Assembly: GCF_009829945.1 (NCBI RefSeq) | Contig: NZ_SZZT01000004.1 | Location: 1 to 64,000, forward strand | From: Pantoea sp. SoEX | Lineage (GTDB): Bacteria; Pseudomonadota; Gammaproteobacteria; Enterobacterales; Enterobacteriaceae | DNA: 64,000 nt | Reading direction: 5' to 3' | In this document: positions 32,255 to 42,110 of the stretch, in pieces | Layout of the letters: every line of letters begins with the position of its first letter | Position numbering within the stretch: the first letter of the stretch is position 1 | Made by a program: the position numbers and the translations under genes | Notes under the pieces: generated by a model | The model's database searches: none | What the model saw: only the letters and a program-made list of their open reading frames with translations | Told to the model about the DNA's origin: nothing

Positions 32255-33373
32255 TTAAATATTATTATTAACTAATAAACATAACATACGTCTTATAGGT
32301 TCAGCTGCACCCCATAATAGTTGATCTCCAACTGTAAAAGCAGAAATATATTTAGGACCAATATTAAGTTTTCTTAAACGACCAATTGGTGTGAATAATG
32401 TTCCAGTAACTTTAGCTGGAGATAATTCAACCATAGTTACATCAGGATCGTTAGGAATTATTTTTACCCATTGATTATGTGAATCTATTATTTCCTCAAT
32501 TTGCTCTAATGGTATATTTTTATTTAATTTTATAGTAAAAGCTTGACTGTGACATCTTAATGTACCGATACGTACACATAATCCGTCAATTGGAATAATT
32601 TTTTTGCTATCCAGAATTTTGTTGGTTTCTGATTGACCTTTCCACTCTTCCTTACTTTGACCATTTATTAATTTTTTATCTATCCAAGGAATTAAACTAT
32701 TTGCTAGAGGTACGCCAAAGTTATCTGTAGGTAAAGCCCCAGAGTTAATAAAATTACTAATATTACGTTCAATATCTAAAATAATAGATGTAGGATTATT
32801 TAAATCTTTAGCTACATGGTTATAAATAGCGCCCATTTGTATTAATAATTCTTTCATATGACGAGAACCGCTACCAGAAGCTGCTTGGTAAGTAGCAACT
32901 GACACCCAATCGATTAAATTATTGGAAAATAAGCCACCTAATGCCATTAACATTAAACTTACAGTGCAATTACCTCCTACAAAAGTTTTAATACCGCTAT
33001 TTATTCCTCTATAAATTACTTTATAATTAACTGGATCTAAAACAATAATTGTATCTTTTTGCATACGTAATATAGAAGCAGCATCTATCCAGTATCCTTT
33101 CCAACCTAAATCTCTTAGTGTAGGATATATATGTTTAGTATATTCGCTTCCTTGACAAGTAATAATTATGTCTAAATTTTTTAAGTGTTTTATATCAAAA
33201 GCATCGTAAAGGATATCATGTTGATTACCTCCAAAATTTGGTGATAACTCTCCTTGTTGTGAAGTAGAAAAAAAAACTGAATTAATGACATCAAAATTAT
33301 TTTCTTCTACCATTCTAGACATTAATACTGAACCAACCATACCACGCCAACCAATAAAACCAACATTTTTCAT
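32255..33373 (-). CDS. asd: Aspartate-semialdehyde dehydrogenase
   Basis: Reduces aspartyl phosphate to the semialdehyde, the branch point to lysine, diaminopimelate, threonine and methionine. [17 protein letters not shown] is the NADP site; the nucleophile is Cys136 in [11 protein letters not shown]; the [11 protein letters not shown] segment holds the catalytic His. Length 372 (E. coli 367), the excess lying in small insertions. Divergent from yhgN across a spacer with a 12-bp hairpin. Confidence 0.97.
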   Translation of the reverse strand: MKNVGFIGWRGMVGSVLMSRMVEENNFDVINSVFFSTSQQGELSPNFGGNQHDILYDAFDIKHLKNLDIIITCQGSEYTKHIYPTLRDLGWKGYWIDAASILRMQKDTIIVLDPVNYKVIYRGINSGIKTFVGGNCTVSLMLMALGGLFSNNLIDWVSVATYQAASGSGSRHMKELLIQMGAIYNHVAKDLNNPTSIILDIERNISNFINSGALPTDNFGVPLANSLIPWIDKKLINGQSKEEWKGQSETNKILDSKKIIPIDGLCVRIGTLRCHSQAFTIKLNKNIPLEQIEEIIDSHNQWVKIIPNDPDVTMVELSPAKVTGTLFTPIGRLRKLNIGPKYISAFTVGDQLLWGAAEPIRRMLCLLVNNNI

Positions 33374-33444
33374 ATTATGTCCATTTTGAATTGTTCAAAT
33401 GTTTAATTTTTTTTAAAGGAAAAACTAGATGTATTAATTTTACT

Positions 33445-33477
33445 AAGCTATGTGTAATAATTAAATACACATAGCTT
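33445..33477. promoter_or_regulatory. Perfect 12-bp hairpin in the asd/yhgN divergent spacer
   Basis: AAGCTATGTGTA (33445-33456) pairs with TACACATAGCTT (33466-33477) around a nine-base loop. It lies upstream of both genes, so it cannot terminate either of them. It could be in the 5' leader of asd, an operator for a dimeric regulator, or a terminator left from a deleted gene. It is the only G/C-containing structure of the spacer. Confidence 0.45.
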
Positions 33478-33564
33478 TTATTTAAAAGCATATGGATTAT
33501 TGATAAATAATTTACAAATTAACTAATAAAAATGTATTTACATTATAACCAAGGTATTAAATAA

Positions 33565-34158
33565 ATGAACGAGATAATTTCTGGAACGATACTATTGTTA
33601 TTAATTATGGATCCATTAGGTAACTTACCTATTTTTATGTCAATTTTAAAATATATTGAACCTAAAAGAAGGAAAATAATTTTAGTCAGAGAAATGATTA
33701 TTGCTTTAATCATAATGCTAATATTTTTGTTTTCAGGAGAACCAATACTAAATTTTTTAAATTTACGTACAGAATCAGTATCAATTTCTGGAGGTATTAT
33801 TTTATTCTTAATAGCGATTAAAATGATTTTTCCTTCATCTGAAGATAATAATACAGTGTTACAGGCAGGTGAAGAGCCATTTTTAGTTCCTTTAGCAATT
33901 CCATTAGTTGCCGGACCATCTTTATTAGCAACCTTAATGATGTTAGCTCATCAATATTCTAATCAAATGCACATTATTATAATTTCAATATTAATTGCAT
34001 GGGTGCTAACGTTAATTATTTTATTACTTTCAGAACTATTTCTACACATACTAGGAGAAAGAGGTGTTAATGCACTAGAAAGGCTTATGGGATTAGTTCT
34101 AGTTATGTTAGCAACACAAATGTTCTTAGATGGTATTAGAGTTTATCTAAAATTATAA
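33565..34158 (+). CDS. yhgN: MarC-family inner-membrane protein YhgN
   Basis: Integral membrane protein of the MarC/UPF0056 family; function is not established. The 197 residues equal E. coli YhgN and contain about six hydrophobic segments: GTILLLLIMDPLGNLPIF, MIIALIIMLIFLFSG, ISGGIILFLIAIKMIF, PLAIPLVAGPSLLATLMML, IISILIAWVLTLIILLLSEL and GLVLVMLATQMFL. The DPLGN and PLAIPLVAGP motifs are family signatures. It lacks a good ribosome binding site apart from a weak CAAGG. Confidence 0.92.
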   Translation: MNEIISGTILLLLIMDPLGNLPIFMSILKYIEPKRRKIILVREMIIALIIMLIFLFSGEPILNFLNLRTESVSISGGIILFLIAIKMIFPSSEDNNTVLQAGEEPFLVPLAIPLVAGPSLLATLMMLAHQYSNQMHIIIISILIAWVLTLIILLLSELFLHILGERGVNALERLMGLVLVMLATQMFLDGIRVYLKL

Positions 34159-34340
34159 TTTAATTATTTTTCATATATAGATATAAAACTTTGTATTTAA
34201 ATTATTTTAAGTTATTTTTTATGATGATCTTAAAAATATTAATAATATTTTGTTTTAAATAAATTTTTTAAGGAATAATTCGGAAAATATATAATTTCTT
34301 AATGTAATTATTATATGAATATAATATAAAATGTATTGAA

Positions 34341-34361
34341 TTTTTCTGATAACCAGAAAAA
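34341..34361. terminator. Hairpin between convergent yhgN and rpoH
   Basis: TTTTTCTG (34341-34348) pairs with CAGAAAAA (34354-34361) across the loop ATAAC. The T and A tracts form the base of the stem, so it can serve both strands. It lies 33 bases beyond the rpoH stop. Confidence 0.55.
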
Positions 34362-34393
34362 CATAAATCTATATATTATAGATATGATTATTT

Positions 34394-35251
34394 TTAAGAT
34401 TCAATTGCTATTCTTAATTTTTTCATTGCATTTTTTTCTAGTTGACGCACACGTTCTGCTGAAACACCATATTTATTAGCTAATTCTTGAAGAGTGGTTT
34501 TGTTATCTTCTTCAAGCCAACGTGTGCGTATAATATTTCTACTACGTTCATCTAAACTTTTTAAGGCATAATTTAATTTATCAGCTGCATGTATTCCCCA
34601 ATTATTTTCTTCTATCCCATTTGCAAAATCAGAAGTCTTATCTTGTAGATAAAGTACTGGAGCCATAGATTTATCATCACTGCTTTCATCATTATTAAAT
34701 AGATCAAAAGTCATATCTTGAGCAGCCATACGAGATTCCATTTCACGTACATCTCTACTACTTACCCCTAATTCACGAGCTACCATTTCTACTTCATCTT
34801 GGTTAAACCATCCCAGATGTTTTTTTGTTTTTCTTAAATTAAAAAAAAGTTTACGTTGAGCTTTAGTAGTAGCTACTTTTACGATTCGCCAATTCCGTAA
34901 TACATATTCATGAATTTCAGCTTTAATCCAATGAACAGCAAAAGAAACAAGTCTTACACCAACTTCTGGATTAAATCTTCTTACTGCTTTCATTAATCCA
35001 ATATTACCTTCTTGAATTAAATCAGCTTGAGGTAATCCGTATCCAGAATAATTACGAGCTATATGAACTACAAAACGTAAATGAGATAAGATTAATACCT
35101 TAGCTGATTCTAGATCTCCATGATAATGTAATTGTGTAGCTAAATGTTTTTCTTCTTCTGCTGACAACATAGGTAATATATTTGCAGCTCTAATATAAGA
35201 TTCTAAATTACCTAATGGAGCTATAGTTAAATCTTGTGTCTGTTTTATCAT
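34394..35251 (-). CDS. rpoH: RNA polymerase heat-shock sigma factor RpoH
   Basis: Sigma-32 directing transcription of chaperone and protease genes. Region 2 shows [42 protein letters not shown], then the RpoH box [17 protein letters not shown] typical of sigma-32, and region 4 with the [19 protein letters not shown] helix-turn-helix. Length 285 (E. coli 284). GAAGGAGTCGTAATG is a strong ribosome binding site. ftsX and ftsE, which precede it in E. coli, are missing. Confidence 0.97.
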   Translation of the reverse strand: MIKQTQDLTIAPLGNLESYIRAANILPMLSAEEEKHLATQLHYHGDLESAKVLILSHLRFVVHIARNYSGYGLPQADLIQEGNIGLMKAVRRFNPEVGVRLVSFAVHWIKAEIHEYVLRNWRIVKVATTKAQRKLFFNLRKTKKHLGWFNQDEVEMVARELGVSSRDVREMESRMAAQDMTFDLFNNDESSDDKSMAPVLYLQDKTSDFANGIEENNWGIHAADKLNYALKSLDERSRNIIRTRWLEEDNKTTLQELANKYGVSAERVRQLEKNAMKKLRIAIES

Positions 35252-35629
35252 TACGACTCCTTCATGGAATTAATATAAATAATTATACATTTTAGTTAAT
35301 GTAAATCTTTTCATGAGAAACAAAGAAACAATTTTTAAATACGATAATTAATTATTGTTAGTAATATTTTTGATTATTTTACAATGAGATCACGAAAACA
35401 ATTAACTTATATTTATAATAATAATGATAATATACAATAAATTATAGTAGATAATAGGACTATTACTCACCATGATATATTAATTTTTACGATAAACATA
35501 AAATCTGTGGATTTAATAAATAAGATATTATATTTCAACGTAAATTCTTATTAAGAAAAGTAATTATATTTACATATTGTAGAATTATAACATTTTAAAA
35601 AACAATATTAAATATAAATATTTAATTCT
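35252..35629. other. Spacer ftsY-rpoH, site of lost ftsE/ftsX
   Basis: 378 bases, A/T-rich, without a recognisable gene. A TATAAT stands 43 bases ahead of the rpoH start (minus strand) but has no good -35 partner. In E. coli ftsE and ftsX (about 1.7 kb) fill this position; no ABC-ATPase or permease remnant is readable. Confidence 0.5.
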
Positions 35630-36835
35630 TTATTTATATTTTGGAAATATAGCATCAATAAAATCTTTAGATTTAAAAGATCTTATATCATTTAAGGTTT
35701 CTCCTGTACAAATATATCTAATAGGTACTTCTAATTGACTAGCTATGGAAAATATTACTCCACCCTTAGCTGTTCCATCCAACTTAGTAATGGTAATGCC
35801 TGTTAATTTGATGCATTCATGGAATAATTTTGCTTGAACAACTGCATTTTGTCCAGTATTAGCATCTATAGTTAACATTATTTCATGGGGAGCATGATGA
35901 TCTATTTTTTTTACTACGCGAATAGTTTTTTTGAGTTCTTCCATTAATTGTGATTTATTATGCAGACGTCCTGCAGTATCTGCAATTACTATATCAATAT
36001 TACGTGATTTAGCGGCTTGTATTGAATCAAAGATAACTGAAGCAGAATCTGATCCAGTAAATTGTGCAATTACCGGAATTTGATTTTGTTTTCCCCAAAA
36101 TTGTAATTGTTCAACTGCAGCTACACGAAAGGTATCACCTGCAGATAGTATAACTGACTTTCCTAATTTCTTATAATAATGCGCTAATTTACCAATAGTG
36201 GTTGTCTTTCCAACACCATTAACACCTACTACTAAAATAACAAAAGGTTTAGTTTGATTTATTTCAATTGGAATATCTACTTTAATGAGTATATTTGCTA
36301 ATTCAATTTTTAATAATTTGTATAGATCTTCTACTTCTGTGATATTTTTATTTCTTACTTGTTGTGAAAGTTTTTTAATTATTTTTTTAGTAGTTTCTAT
36401 ACCTATATCAGATAGTATTAATTGTTCTTCTAATTTTTCAAATATTTCATCACTTATTAAAGTTACCTGAAATATCTTATTTAAATTTATAGTTAAGTTT
36501 TGATGTGTTTTTATTAAACTATTTTTTAAACGTGTTAGAAAATTATGTTTTTCCTTAAAATCACTTCTTTGTGTGTTTGTATCAACAAAATTATCATATT
36601 GTGATTGTAAATCATTATTAACCGAATTATTTTTCAATTTTATGTCTATATTATTTATAATTGATATAGAATCTTTAAGTTTTATATTGCTCTTGTCATT
36701 ATTTTTGTTATCATTTTGATTACAACAATAATATTTATCTGTACTATTGCTAATATTATTTTTCTTTTCTATTATTTTATTATGTTTTTTAAATTTTAAC
36801 CAAGAAAAAAAATTATTAATTTCCTTTTTTACCAT
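35630..36835 (-). CDS. ftsY: SRP receptor FtsY
   Basis: GTPase receptor that docks SRP-ribosome complexes at SecY. The NG domain is complete: GVNGVGKTTTIGKLA at 204-218, GDTFRVAAVEQLQFW, DTAGRLHNKSQLMEEL and TKLDGTAKGGVIFS. Length is 401 against 497 in E. coli; the lost part is the acidic N-terminal A domain, replaced by an Asn/Lys-rich low-complexity stretch at about 19-75. The first helix KKEINNFFSWLKFKK keeps a membrane-binding pattern. Divergent from rsmD. Confidence 0.96.
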   Translation of the reverse strand: MVKKEINNFFSWLKFKKHNKIIEKKNNISNSTDKYYCCNQNDNKNNDKSNIKLKDSISIINNIDIKLKNNSVNNDLQSQYDNFVDTNTQRSDFKEKHNFLTRLKNSLIKTHQNLTINLNKIFQVTLISDEIFEKLEEQLILSDIGIETTKKIIKKLSQQVRNKNITEVEDLYKLLKIELANILIKVDIPIEINQTKPFVILVVGVNGVGKTTTIGKLAHYYKKLGKSVILSAGDTFRVAAVEQLQFWGKQNQIPVIAQFTGSDSASVIFDSIQAAKSRNIDIVIADTAGRLHNKSQLMEELKKTIRVVKKIDHHAPHEIMLTIDANTGQNAVVQAKLFHECIKLTGITITKLDGTAKGGVIFSIASQLEVPIRYICTGETLNDIRSFKSKDFIDAIFPKYK

Positions 36836-36950
36836 TTTATTTTGGATCCTTCTGGATTGATGTTAACATATTTTTATCGCAAAATTAGTTAAAAACTTTG
36901 ATATTTATTAAATATTATTCTTATTTACATATTACAATATAAATTAAATT

Positions 36951-37529
36951 ATGAAAAAAAAATCTAAAAATTATCTTTCTGGATATGTGCGCATAATAGG
37001 AGGTCAATGGAAAAGACATAGATTACCAGTAATAAATATTGACGGATTACATCCTACTACCGATCGTGTCAGAGAAACTTTATTTAATTGGCTCAGTCCT
37101 ATAATTCAGAAATCTAATTGTCTTGATTGCTTTACAGGTAGTGGAGCTCTTGGATTTGAAGCTTTATCAAGATATGCACATTTTGTAACAATGCTAGAAT
37201 TAAGAATTTCTGTGGTAAAACAATTGCAAAAAAACTTAAAAAAATTCAAAGTTTTTAACAGTGAAATTATACAAACAAACACTTTGTGTTGGCTAAAACA
37301 AAAAGGTAAACCATTTGATATAGTATTTATCGATCCTCCATTTAATAATGGTCTTATAAGTGAAACTATATATTTGTTAGATAATAATGGTTGGACAAAA
37401 AATGATTCACTCGTATATATTGAAAATCACATAAATATTAAACCAGTTACTATCCCAAATAATTGGATATTACACAATAATAAAATTGCTGGAAAAGTAA
37501 GTTATTCATTATACAAAATAAGAAAATAA
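36951..37529 (+). CDS. rsmD: 16S rRNA m2G966 methyltransferase RsmD
   Basis: SAM-dependent N2-methylation of G966 in 16S rRNA. RIIGGQWKRHRLPV and the TTDRVRETLFNWL substrate region are followed by the SAM motif LDCFTGSGALGFEALSR (58-74) and the catalytic motif DPPF at 128-131. Length 192 (E. coli 198). It faces ftsY as in E. coli and ends the first colinear block of the window. Confidence 0.95.
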   Translation: MKKKSKNYLSGYVRIIGGQWKRHRLPVINIDGLHPTTDRVRETLFNWLSPIIQKSNCLDCFTGSGALGFEALSRYAHFVTMLELRISVVKQLQKNLKKFKVFNSEIIQTNTLCWLKQKGKPFDIVFIDPPFNNGLISETIYLLDNNGWTKNDSLVYIENHINIKPVTIPNNWILHNNKIAGKVSYSLYKIRK

Positions 37530-37812
37530 GATCATTATTAATATTAAGATAAGTTTAAATATACGAGTACATTTGTTTTTTAGATACCTTATTTTATAAA
37601 TATAAAAAATTAATTTTTTTAACAACAAAATGATTTTAAATAACAGATATAACACAAATCAAAAAATCGTTTACAAAAATATTATATAATTAAATAAAAC
37701 AAAAAAAGAAAATCAACCAAAATTATTTTTATTTAAAAATAAGTAAAATGAAATTTATTTGTTATGATTTTCTTTGGTTAATTAAAATATATTGATAACA
37801 TAGTTAATAATC

Positions 37813-38790
37813 ATGAAAATAATTAATTTGGCACAACGTCCAAGAAGATTACGTGTTAATACTTTAATACGTCAAATATTCCAAGAAAGCAATATTAGTT
37901 TAAATAAATTAGCTTTTCCAATATTTGTTGAAGAAAACTTAGATTCTTATAAAGAAATAGAAACTATGCCAGGTATAATGCGAATTCCTGAAAAAAAATT
38001 ACCATATGAAATAGAACGCATAGCTAATGCAGGTATCAATACAGTATTGGTATTTGGAATTTCGCATCACAATGATTCTACAGGCAGTGATACATGGAAT
38101 GAAAATGGTTTAGTATCTAGAATGATTCGTATATGTAAAAATACAGTACCAGAAATTGTATTAATATCTGATATTTGTTTTTGTCAATACACTAATCATG
38201 GGCATTGTGGTGTAATATATAATAATGATGTTGATAATGATAAAACCTTAGGTAACATGTGTAAACAAGCAGTGGTGGCAGCAGCATCTGGTGCTGATTT
38301 TGTTGCACCTTCTGCTTCTATGGATGGCCAGGTATGTAACATAAGAAAAGCACTAGATTTGTCTGGTTTTACTCAAACTTCTATAATTTCTTATTCAACT
38401 AAATTTGCTTCCTCATTATATGGTCCTTTTCGTCATGCTGCTAATATTAATGTTAATGAAGGTCGTAATACTTATCAAATAAATCCATTGAATCGTAGAG
38501 AAGCTATTAGAGAATCTTTAATTGATGAAACAGAAGGAGCAGATGTGTTAATGGTAAAACCGGCAGGTTTGTATCTAGATATATTACGTGATATACGAGA
38601 AAAAACACAAATACCTATAGCTGCATATCAAGTAAGTGGAGAGTACTCGATGATAAAATTTGCTGCAAAAGCTGGAGCAATAGATGAATATAAAATGATT
38701 TTAGAAAGTTTAGGTTCAATCAAAAGAGCTGGTGCAGATATCATTTTTAGTTATTTTACTCTTGATCTAGCTGAACAAAAAATTATTTAA
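37813..38790 (+). CDS. hemB: Porphobilinogen synthase (delta-aminolevulinate dehydratase)
   Basis: Condenses two 5-aminolevulinates to porphobilinogen in heme synthesis. The Zn site [15 protein letters not shown], the first Schiff-base lysine region [16 protein letters not shown] and the second [14 protein letters not shown] are intact; 325 residues (E. coli 324). In E. coli it lies far from both rsmD and gshB, so it marks a rearrangement here. No ribosome binding site is evident. Other hem genes are not in the window apart from hemW. Confidence 0.96.
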   Translation: MKIINLAQRPRRLRVNTLIRQIFQESNISLNKLAFPIFVEENLDSYKEIETMPGIMRIPEKKLPYEIERIANAGINTVLVFGISHHNDSTGSDTWNENGLVSRMIRICKNTVPEIVLISDICFCQYTNHGHCGVIYNNDVDNDKTLGNMCKQAVVAAASGADFVAPSASMDGQVCNIRKALDLSGFTQTSIISYSTKFASSLYGPFRHAANINVNEGRNTYQINPLNRREAIRESLIDETEGADVLMVKPAGLYLDILRDIREKTQIPIAAYQVSGEYSMIKFAAKAGAIDEYKMILESLGSIKRAGADIIFSYFTLDLAEQKII

Positions 38791-39101
38791 TTTTTGTTCA
38801 GTATCATAATCAATCTTAATATAAATATTTTTAGCTATTTAAAATTAATTTTTCAATATCAATAATGTTTACATATAAATATATCACTGTTTACAATGTT
38901 TTTATTAATTATTAGTTTTTATTTAATCAATATAGTTAATATTACTAAAAATAAAATATGAATTATTTTACATAAAATGGTATTACTATTGACAATAAAT
39001 AAAATATTATTGGTATTTTATTAATTAAAAATTTATAAAACTAAATATTAACTTATTGTAATAAACCAATTATTCGTAAATTATTCTAATAAGGTATAAT
39101 A
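38791..39101. other. Spacer hemB-gshB
   Basis: 311 bases of A/T-rich DNA between two plus-strand genes. The only functional signal I can point to is AAGG ahead of gshB. No gene, RNA or solid hairpin is seen; it probably contains a rearrangement junction. Confidence 0.45.
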
Positions 39102-40046
39102 ATGGTTAAGTTAGGTGTAATAATGGATCCAATTTCTTCTATTAATATAGAAAAAGATACGACATTTGCTATGTTATTGGAAGCAAAAAAACGTTGTTAT
39201 GAAATTCATTACATGGAAATAAAAGATATTTTTATGTATAAAAATTTGGCTTATGCAAATACAAGTTTACTAAATGTACAAAAAAACTATAAAAATTGGT
39301 ATCAGCTTGATACAAGAAGAGATATAAAACTTTCTGATCTTGACATAATATTAATGCGGAAAGATCCACCATTTGATATGCAGTATATTTATACAACGTA
39401 TATTTTAGAACATGCTGAAAAATTAGGTACTATTATTGTAAATAAACCACAGAGCTTAAGAGATTGTAATGAAAAATTATATATATCATGGTTTAATGAA
39501 TTTACTCCCAATACATTAGTAACTTGCGATAAAAAAAAACTAGAAAATTTTTGGATTAAATATGATGATATAATAGTAAAACCTTTAGATAATATGGGTG
39601 GTAAATCTGTTTTTCGTTTAAAAAATAAAGATTCTAATTTTTCAGTTACTATAGAATCAATAACTGAAAACGGTAATGTTTTTTGTACAGCTCAAGAATA
39701 TATTCCAGATATAAAATATGGTGATAAAAGAGTTTTGTTAGTAGACGGAGAACCTGTTCCTTATTGTTTAGTTAGAATGCCTAAAGAAGGTGAACATAGA
39801 GCTAATCTTAGTGCTGGTGGTCATGGAGAAGTAAGAACTTTAAATGCAAATGATTTAAAAATTGCTAAAAAGATTGGTCCGATTCTAAAAAATAAAGGTT
39901 TAATTTTTGTGGGATTAGATATTATTGGTAATAAAATTACAGAAATTAATGTAACTAGTCCTACTGGTGTTTGTCAAATAGAATCAGCATTTCCAATTTC
40001 TATCACTTCTATGTTAATGGATGCAATTGAAAAAATTTTGCGTTAA
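39102..40046 (+). CDS. gshB: Glutathione synthetase
   Basis: ATP-grasp ligase adding glycine to gamma-glutamylcysteine. KLGVIMDPISSINIEKDTTFAMLLEA opens the protein; IIVKPLDNMGGKSVFRL is the ATP loop, LVDGEPVPYCLVRMP and ANLSAGGHGEVR follow, and NVTSPTGVCQIE is the metal/ATP segment. Length 314 (E. coli 315). It heads the gshB-ruvX pair; algH, between them in E. coli, is gone. Confidence 0.96.
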   Translation: MVKLGVIMDPISSINIEKDTTFAMLLEAKKRCYEIHYMEIKDIFMYKNLAYANTSLLNVQKNYKNWYQLDTRRDIKLSDLDIILMRKDPPFDMQYIYTTYILEHAEKLGTIIVNKPQSLRDCNEKLYISWFNEFTPNTLVTCDKKKLENFWIKYDDIIVKPLDNMGGKSVFRLKNKDSNFSVTIESITENGNVFCTAQEYIPDIKYGDKRVLLVDGEPVPYCLVRMPKEGEHRANLSAGGHGEVRTLNANDLKIAKKIGPILKNKGLIFVGLDIIGNKITEINVTSPTGVCQIESAFPISITSMLMDAIEKILR

Positions 40047-40427
40047 ACATGAATATATTTAAATTATAATTTATTGTTTTGATCTATTATAGATCAACTT
40101 ATTTAAAATATAATTTCTTAATTATTATGATTTCATCACATAAAACATTTTTTAAATATTTTATATATATATGATTATTTAATATATAATATTTAATATA
40201 TAATACTGTTATAGCATTGTTGATTAAAATTATATGAAATTTTATATATTTAATTTACATTTCTGATTATGCTATGATATTTATTTTAAGTAATATCAAT
40301 TAATTTGTTAATTACAACGATTAGTAGCACAACGCTTCAAATATCTAGCATAAGAATATTTAAGTAATATTATTTTAAATTTCAGATTAAAATCAAATAA
40401 TATTATTACTAAAGGAAATATACAGAA
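40047..40427. other. Spacer gshB-ruvX, site of lost algH
   Basis: 381 bases without a gene. It contains the 14-bp tandem duplication at 40177-40204 and, near 40259-40275, a TATGAT box with a poor TTAATT partner 17 bases upstream that could be the ruvX promoter. No remnant of algH (yqgE) is readable. Confidence 0.45.
40177..40204. repeat. Perfect 14-bp tandem duplication
   Basis: ATTTAATATATAAT is present twice head to tail at 40177-40190 and 40191-40204, in the gshB-ruvX spacer. Low complexity makes chance duplication easier here than at the two other 14-bp sites. Confidence 0.7.
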
Positions 40428-40859
40428 ATGTCAATAAAAATTATATTAGCATTTGATTTTGGTAATAAAAATATTGGTGTTGCAATAGGACAATTGATTA
40501 CTGGTATAGCAAGTCCTATGAATTCTTTAAAAGTTAAAAATGGCATACCAAACTGGGTACAAATTGAAAAATTAATAAAACAATGGAATCCTAGTATAAT
40601 TATAGTCGGTCTTCCACTAAATATGGATGGTAGCGAGCAACATACTACTTCCTGTGCTAAAAATTTTGCCAATTATTTACATAATAGATTCGGCATCAGT
40701 ATTTATATGCAAGATGAACGATTAAGCACTAAAGAGGCAAGATCTGAATTGTTTGAATTTGGTGGATTCAGATCACTGAATAAAGATTCAATTGATTCAA
40801 AATCTGCTGCAATTATTTTACAAGATTGGATAAGATCCTATCTTACAGTAATAAATTAA
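40428..40859 (+). CDS. ruvX: Putative pre-16S rRNA nuclease RuvX/YqgF
   Basis: RNase H-fold protein of the YqgF family, assigned to 5' processing of 16S rRNA. LAFDFGNKNIGVAIGQ carries the first catalytic Asp, IIVGLPLNMDGSEQ and the YMQDERLSTKEAR segment follow, and SAAIILQDWI holds the last acidic residue. 143 residues (E. coli 138). AAAGGA lies 11 bases before the ATG. Confidence 0.93.
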   Translation: MSIKIILAFDFGNKNIGVAIGQLITGIASPMNSLKVKNGIPNWVQIEKLIKQWNPSIIIVGLPLNMDGSEQHTTSCAKNFANYLHNRFGISIYMQDERLSTKEARSELFEFGGFRSLNKDSIDSKSAAIILQDWIRSYLTVIN

Positions 40860-40945
40860 ATAAAATATGTTTTTAATAAATTTAGTATAATAACAGTTAT
40901 TTAATTTAAATTATTAAATTTACTTTTAATAATAGCAAAATTTTT

Positions 40946-41176
40946 CTATTTAAATAAAAATTTAATCATTTCATTTTCTAATATTTTTCGATCTTCTAGA
41001 TTAATTAATTTGAGTTTCTTTTCATTTATTAATATTGTTTGTTTTTTAGTCCAGTGTTCCCAAGCTTCTTGAGAAATTTCATTATAAATACGTTTACCAA
41101 TTTTACCTGGATAAATTTGAAAATCCATGCCTTCAGCTTTGCGCCTTAGAAAATTACAAAAAATAATACGATTCAT
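40946..41176 (-). CDS. yggX: YggX, Fe(II)-trafficking family protein, C-terminally short
   Basis: Small protein linked to protection of Fe-S enzymes and oxidative-stress resistance in Salmonella and E. coli. [32 protein letters not shown], with the single conserved Cys7, and INEKKL are family blocks. The ATG at 41176 has AAGGA seven bases ahead and gives 76 residues, against 91 in E. coli: the protein stops with a TAG right after FLFK, so the terminal GKEVHIEGY-type tail is missing and cannot be found downstream in any frame I read. mutY, its usual partner, is absent. Confidence 0.9.
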   Translation of the reverse strand: MNRIIFCNFLRRKAEGMDFQIYPGKIGKRIYNEISQEAWEHWTKKQTILINEKKLKLINLEDRKILENEMIKFLFK

Positions 41177-41337
41177 TATGAAATCCTTATAATATTGAAG
41201 CAAAGAAACATATAATTAATTTTAATAAAAAAATTACGTTTTAAAAGTATTTTAAATAATTAGTTGAACTTAATAATATAAAATATTAATATTAATTTTG
41301 CTGATTTTTAAATCAAATTATAAATTATATAATACAT

Positions 41338-42078
41338 ATGACTAGTAACTTTATTTCTTCAAAATATAACAATAACATTAAAATTAGTATAAATAAATCT
41401 CATAACAGGATTCGTAGTTTTGTATCACGACAAAGAAAATTAACTCAACATCAATTAAATGCAATAAAAAATAACTGGGCAGAAATGGTTATTGAGTTTA
41501 CACCAAAATTAATAAATTTTTCTAAGTTATTTAGATCAGATAAACCAGTTATTATGGATATTGGATTTGGTAATGGAAAATCTCTAATTAGTATGGCACA
41601 GCATAACTCACATCAAAATTTCTTAGGTGTTGAAGTATATTTACCAGGTATTGCAAATTGTCTGATAGAAGCAAAAAAAGTACAAATAAAAAATTTACGT
41701 CTTGTATACTATGATGTTCATGATGTATTAGAAAAAATGATTCCTGATCATTCACTGAATAAAATACAACTGTTTTTTCCTGATCCCTGGCCAAAAATTT
41801 GCCACCATAAGCGCAGAATTATAAATACATCATTTACTAATTTAGTAGGTCAAAAACTTAATAAGTACGATTCTTTATTTCATATATTAACAGATTGTAA
41901 AAATTATGCATCTTATATAATGCAAATAGTAAATAATACTAGTAATTCTAAAAGCCAATTTATAAGACAAAGCAATACCATTATCTCTAACTTCAGCCGT
42001 CCTGTTACTAAATTTGAACAACGTGGAAATCTTTTAGGAAATAAAATACATGAATTAATTTTTAAAAAAATAAATTAA
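41338..42078 (+). CDS. trmB: tRNA (guanine-N7-)-methyltransferase TrmB
   Basis: Methylates G46 in the variable loop of many tRNAs. RIRSFVSRQRKLTQHQ, the SAM site IMDIGFGNGKSLISMA, the LRLVYYDVHDVL acidic region and the hallmark FFPDPWPKICHHKRRII are intact, and the C terminus has RPVTKFEQRGNLLG. Length 246 (E. coli 239). No ribosome binding site is obvious. It converges with hemW, separated by 32 bases. Confidence 0.95.
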   Translation: MTSNFISSKYNNNIKISINKSHNRIRSFVSRQRKLTQHQLNAIKNNWAEMVIEFTPKLINFSKLFRSDKPVIMDIGFGNGKSLISMAQHNSHQNFLGVEVYLPGIANCLIEAKKVQIKNLRLVYYDVHDVLEKMIPDHSLNKIQLFFPDPWPKICHHKRRIINTSFTNLVGQKLNKYDSLFHILTDCKNYASYIMQIVNNTSNSKSQFIRQSNTIISNFSRPVTKFEQRGNLLGNKIHELIFKKIN

Positions 42079-42110
42079 ATGTATTATAAATAATTAGTTA
42101 ATATGTAAAC

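Noticed and set aside
37700-37790. Inverted repeat AAAGAAAATC / GATTTTCTTT upstream of hemB
   Set aside because: Long loop of about 50 bases and permuted partner segments; low complexity, so chance pairing is likely.
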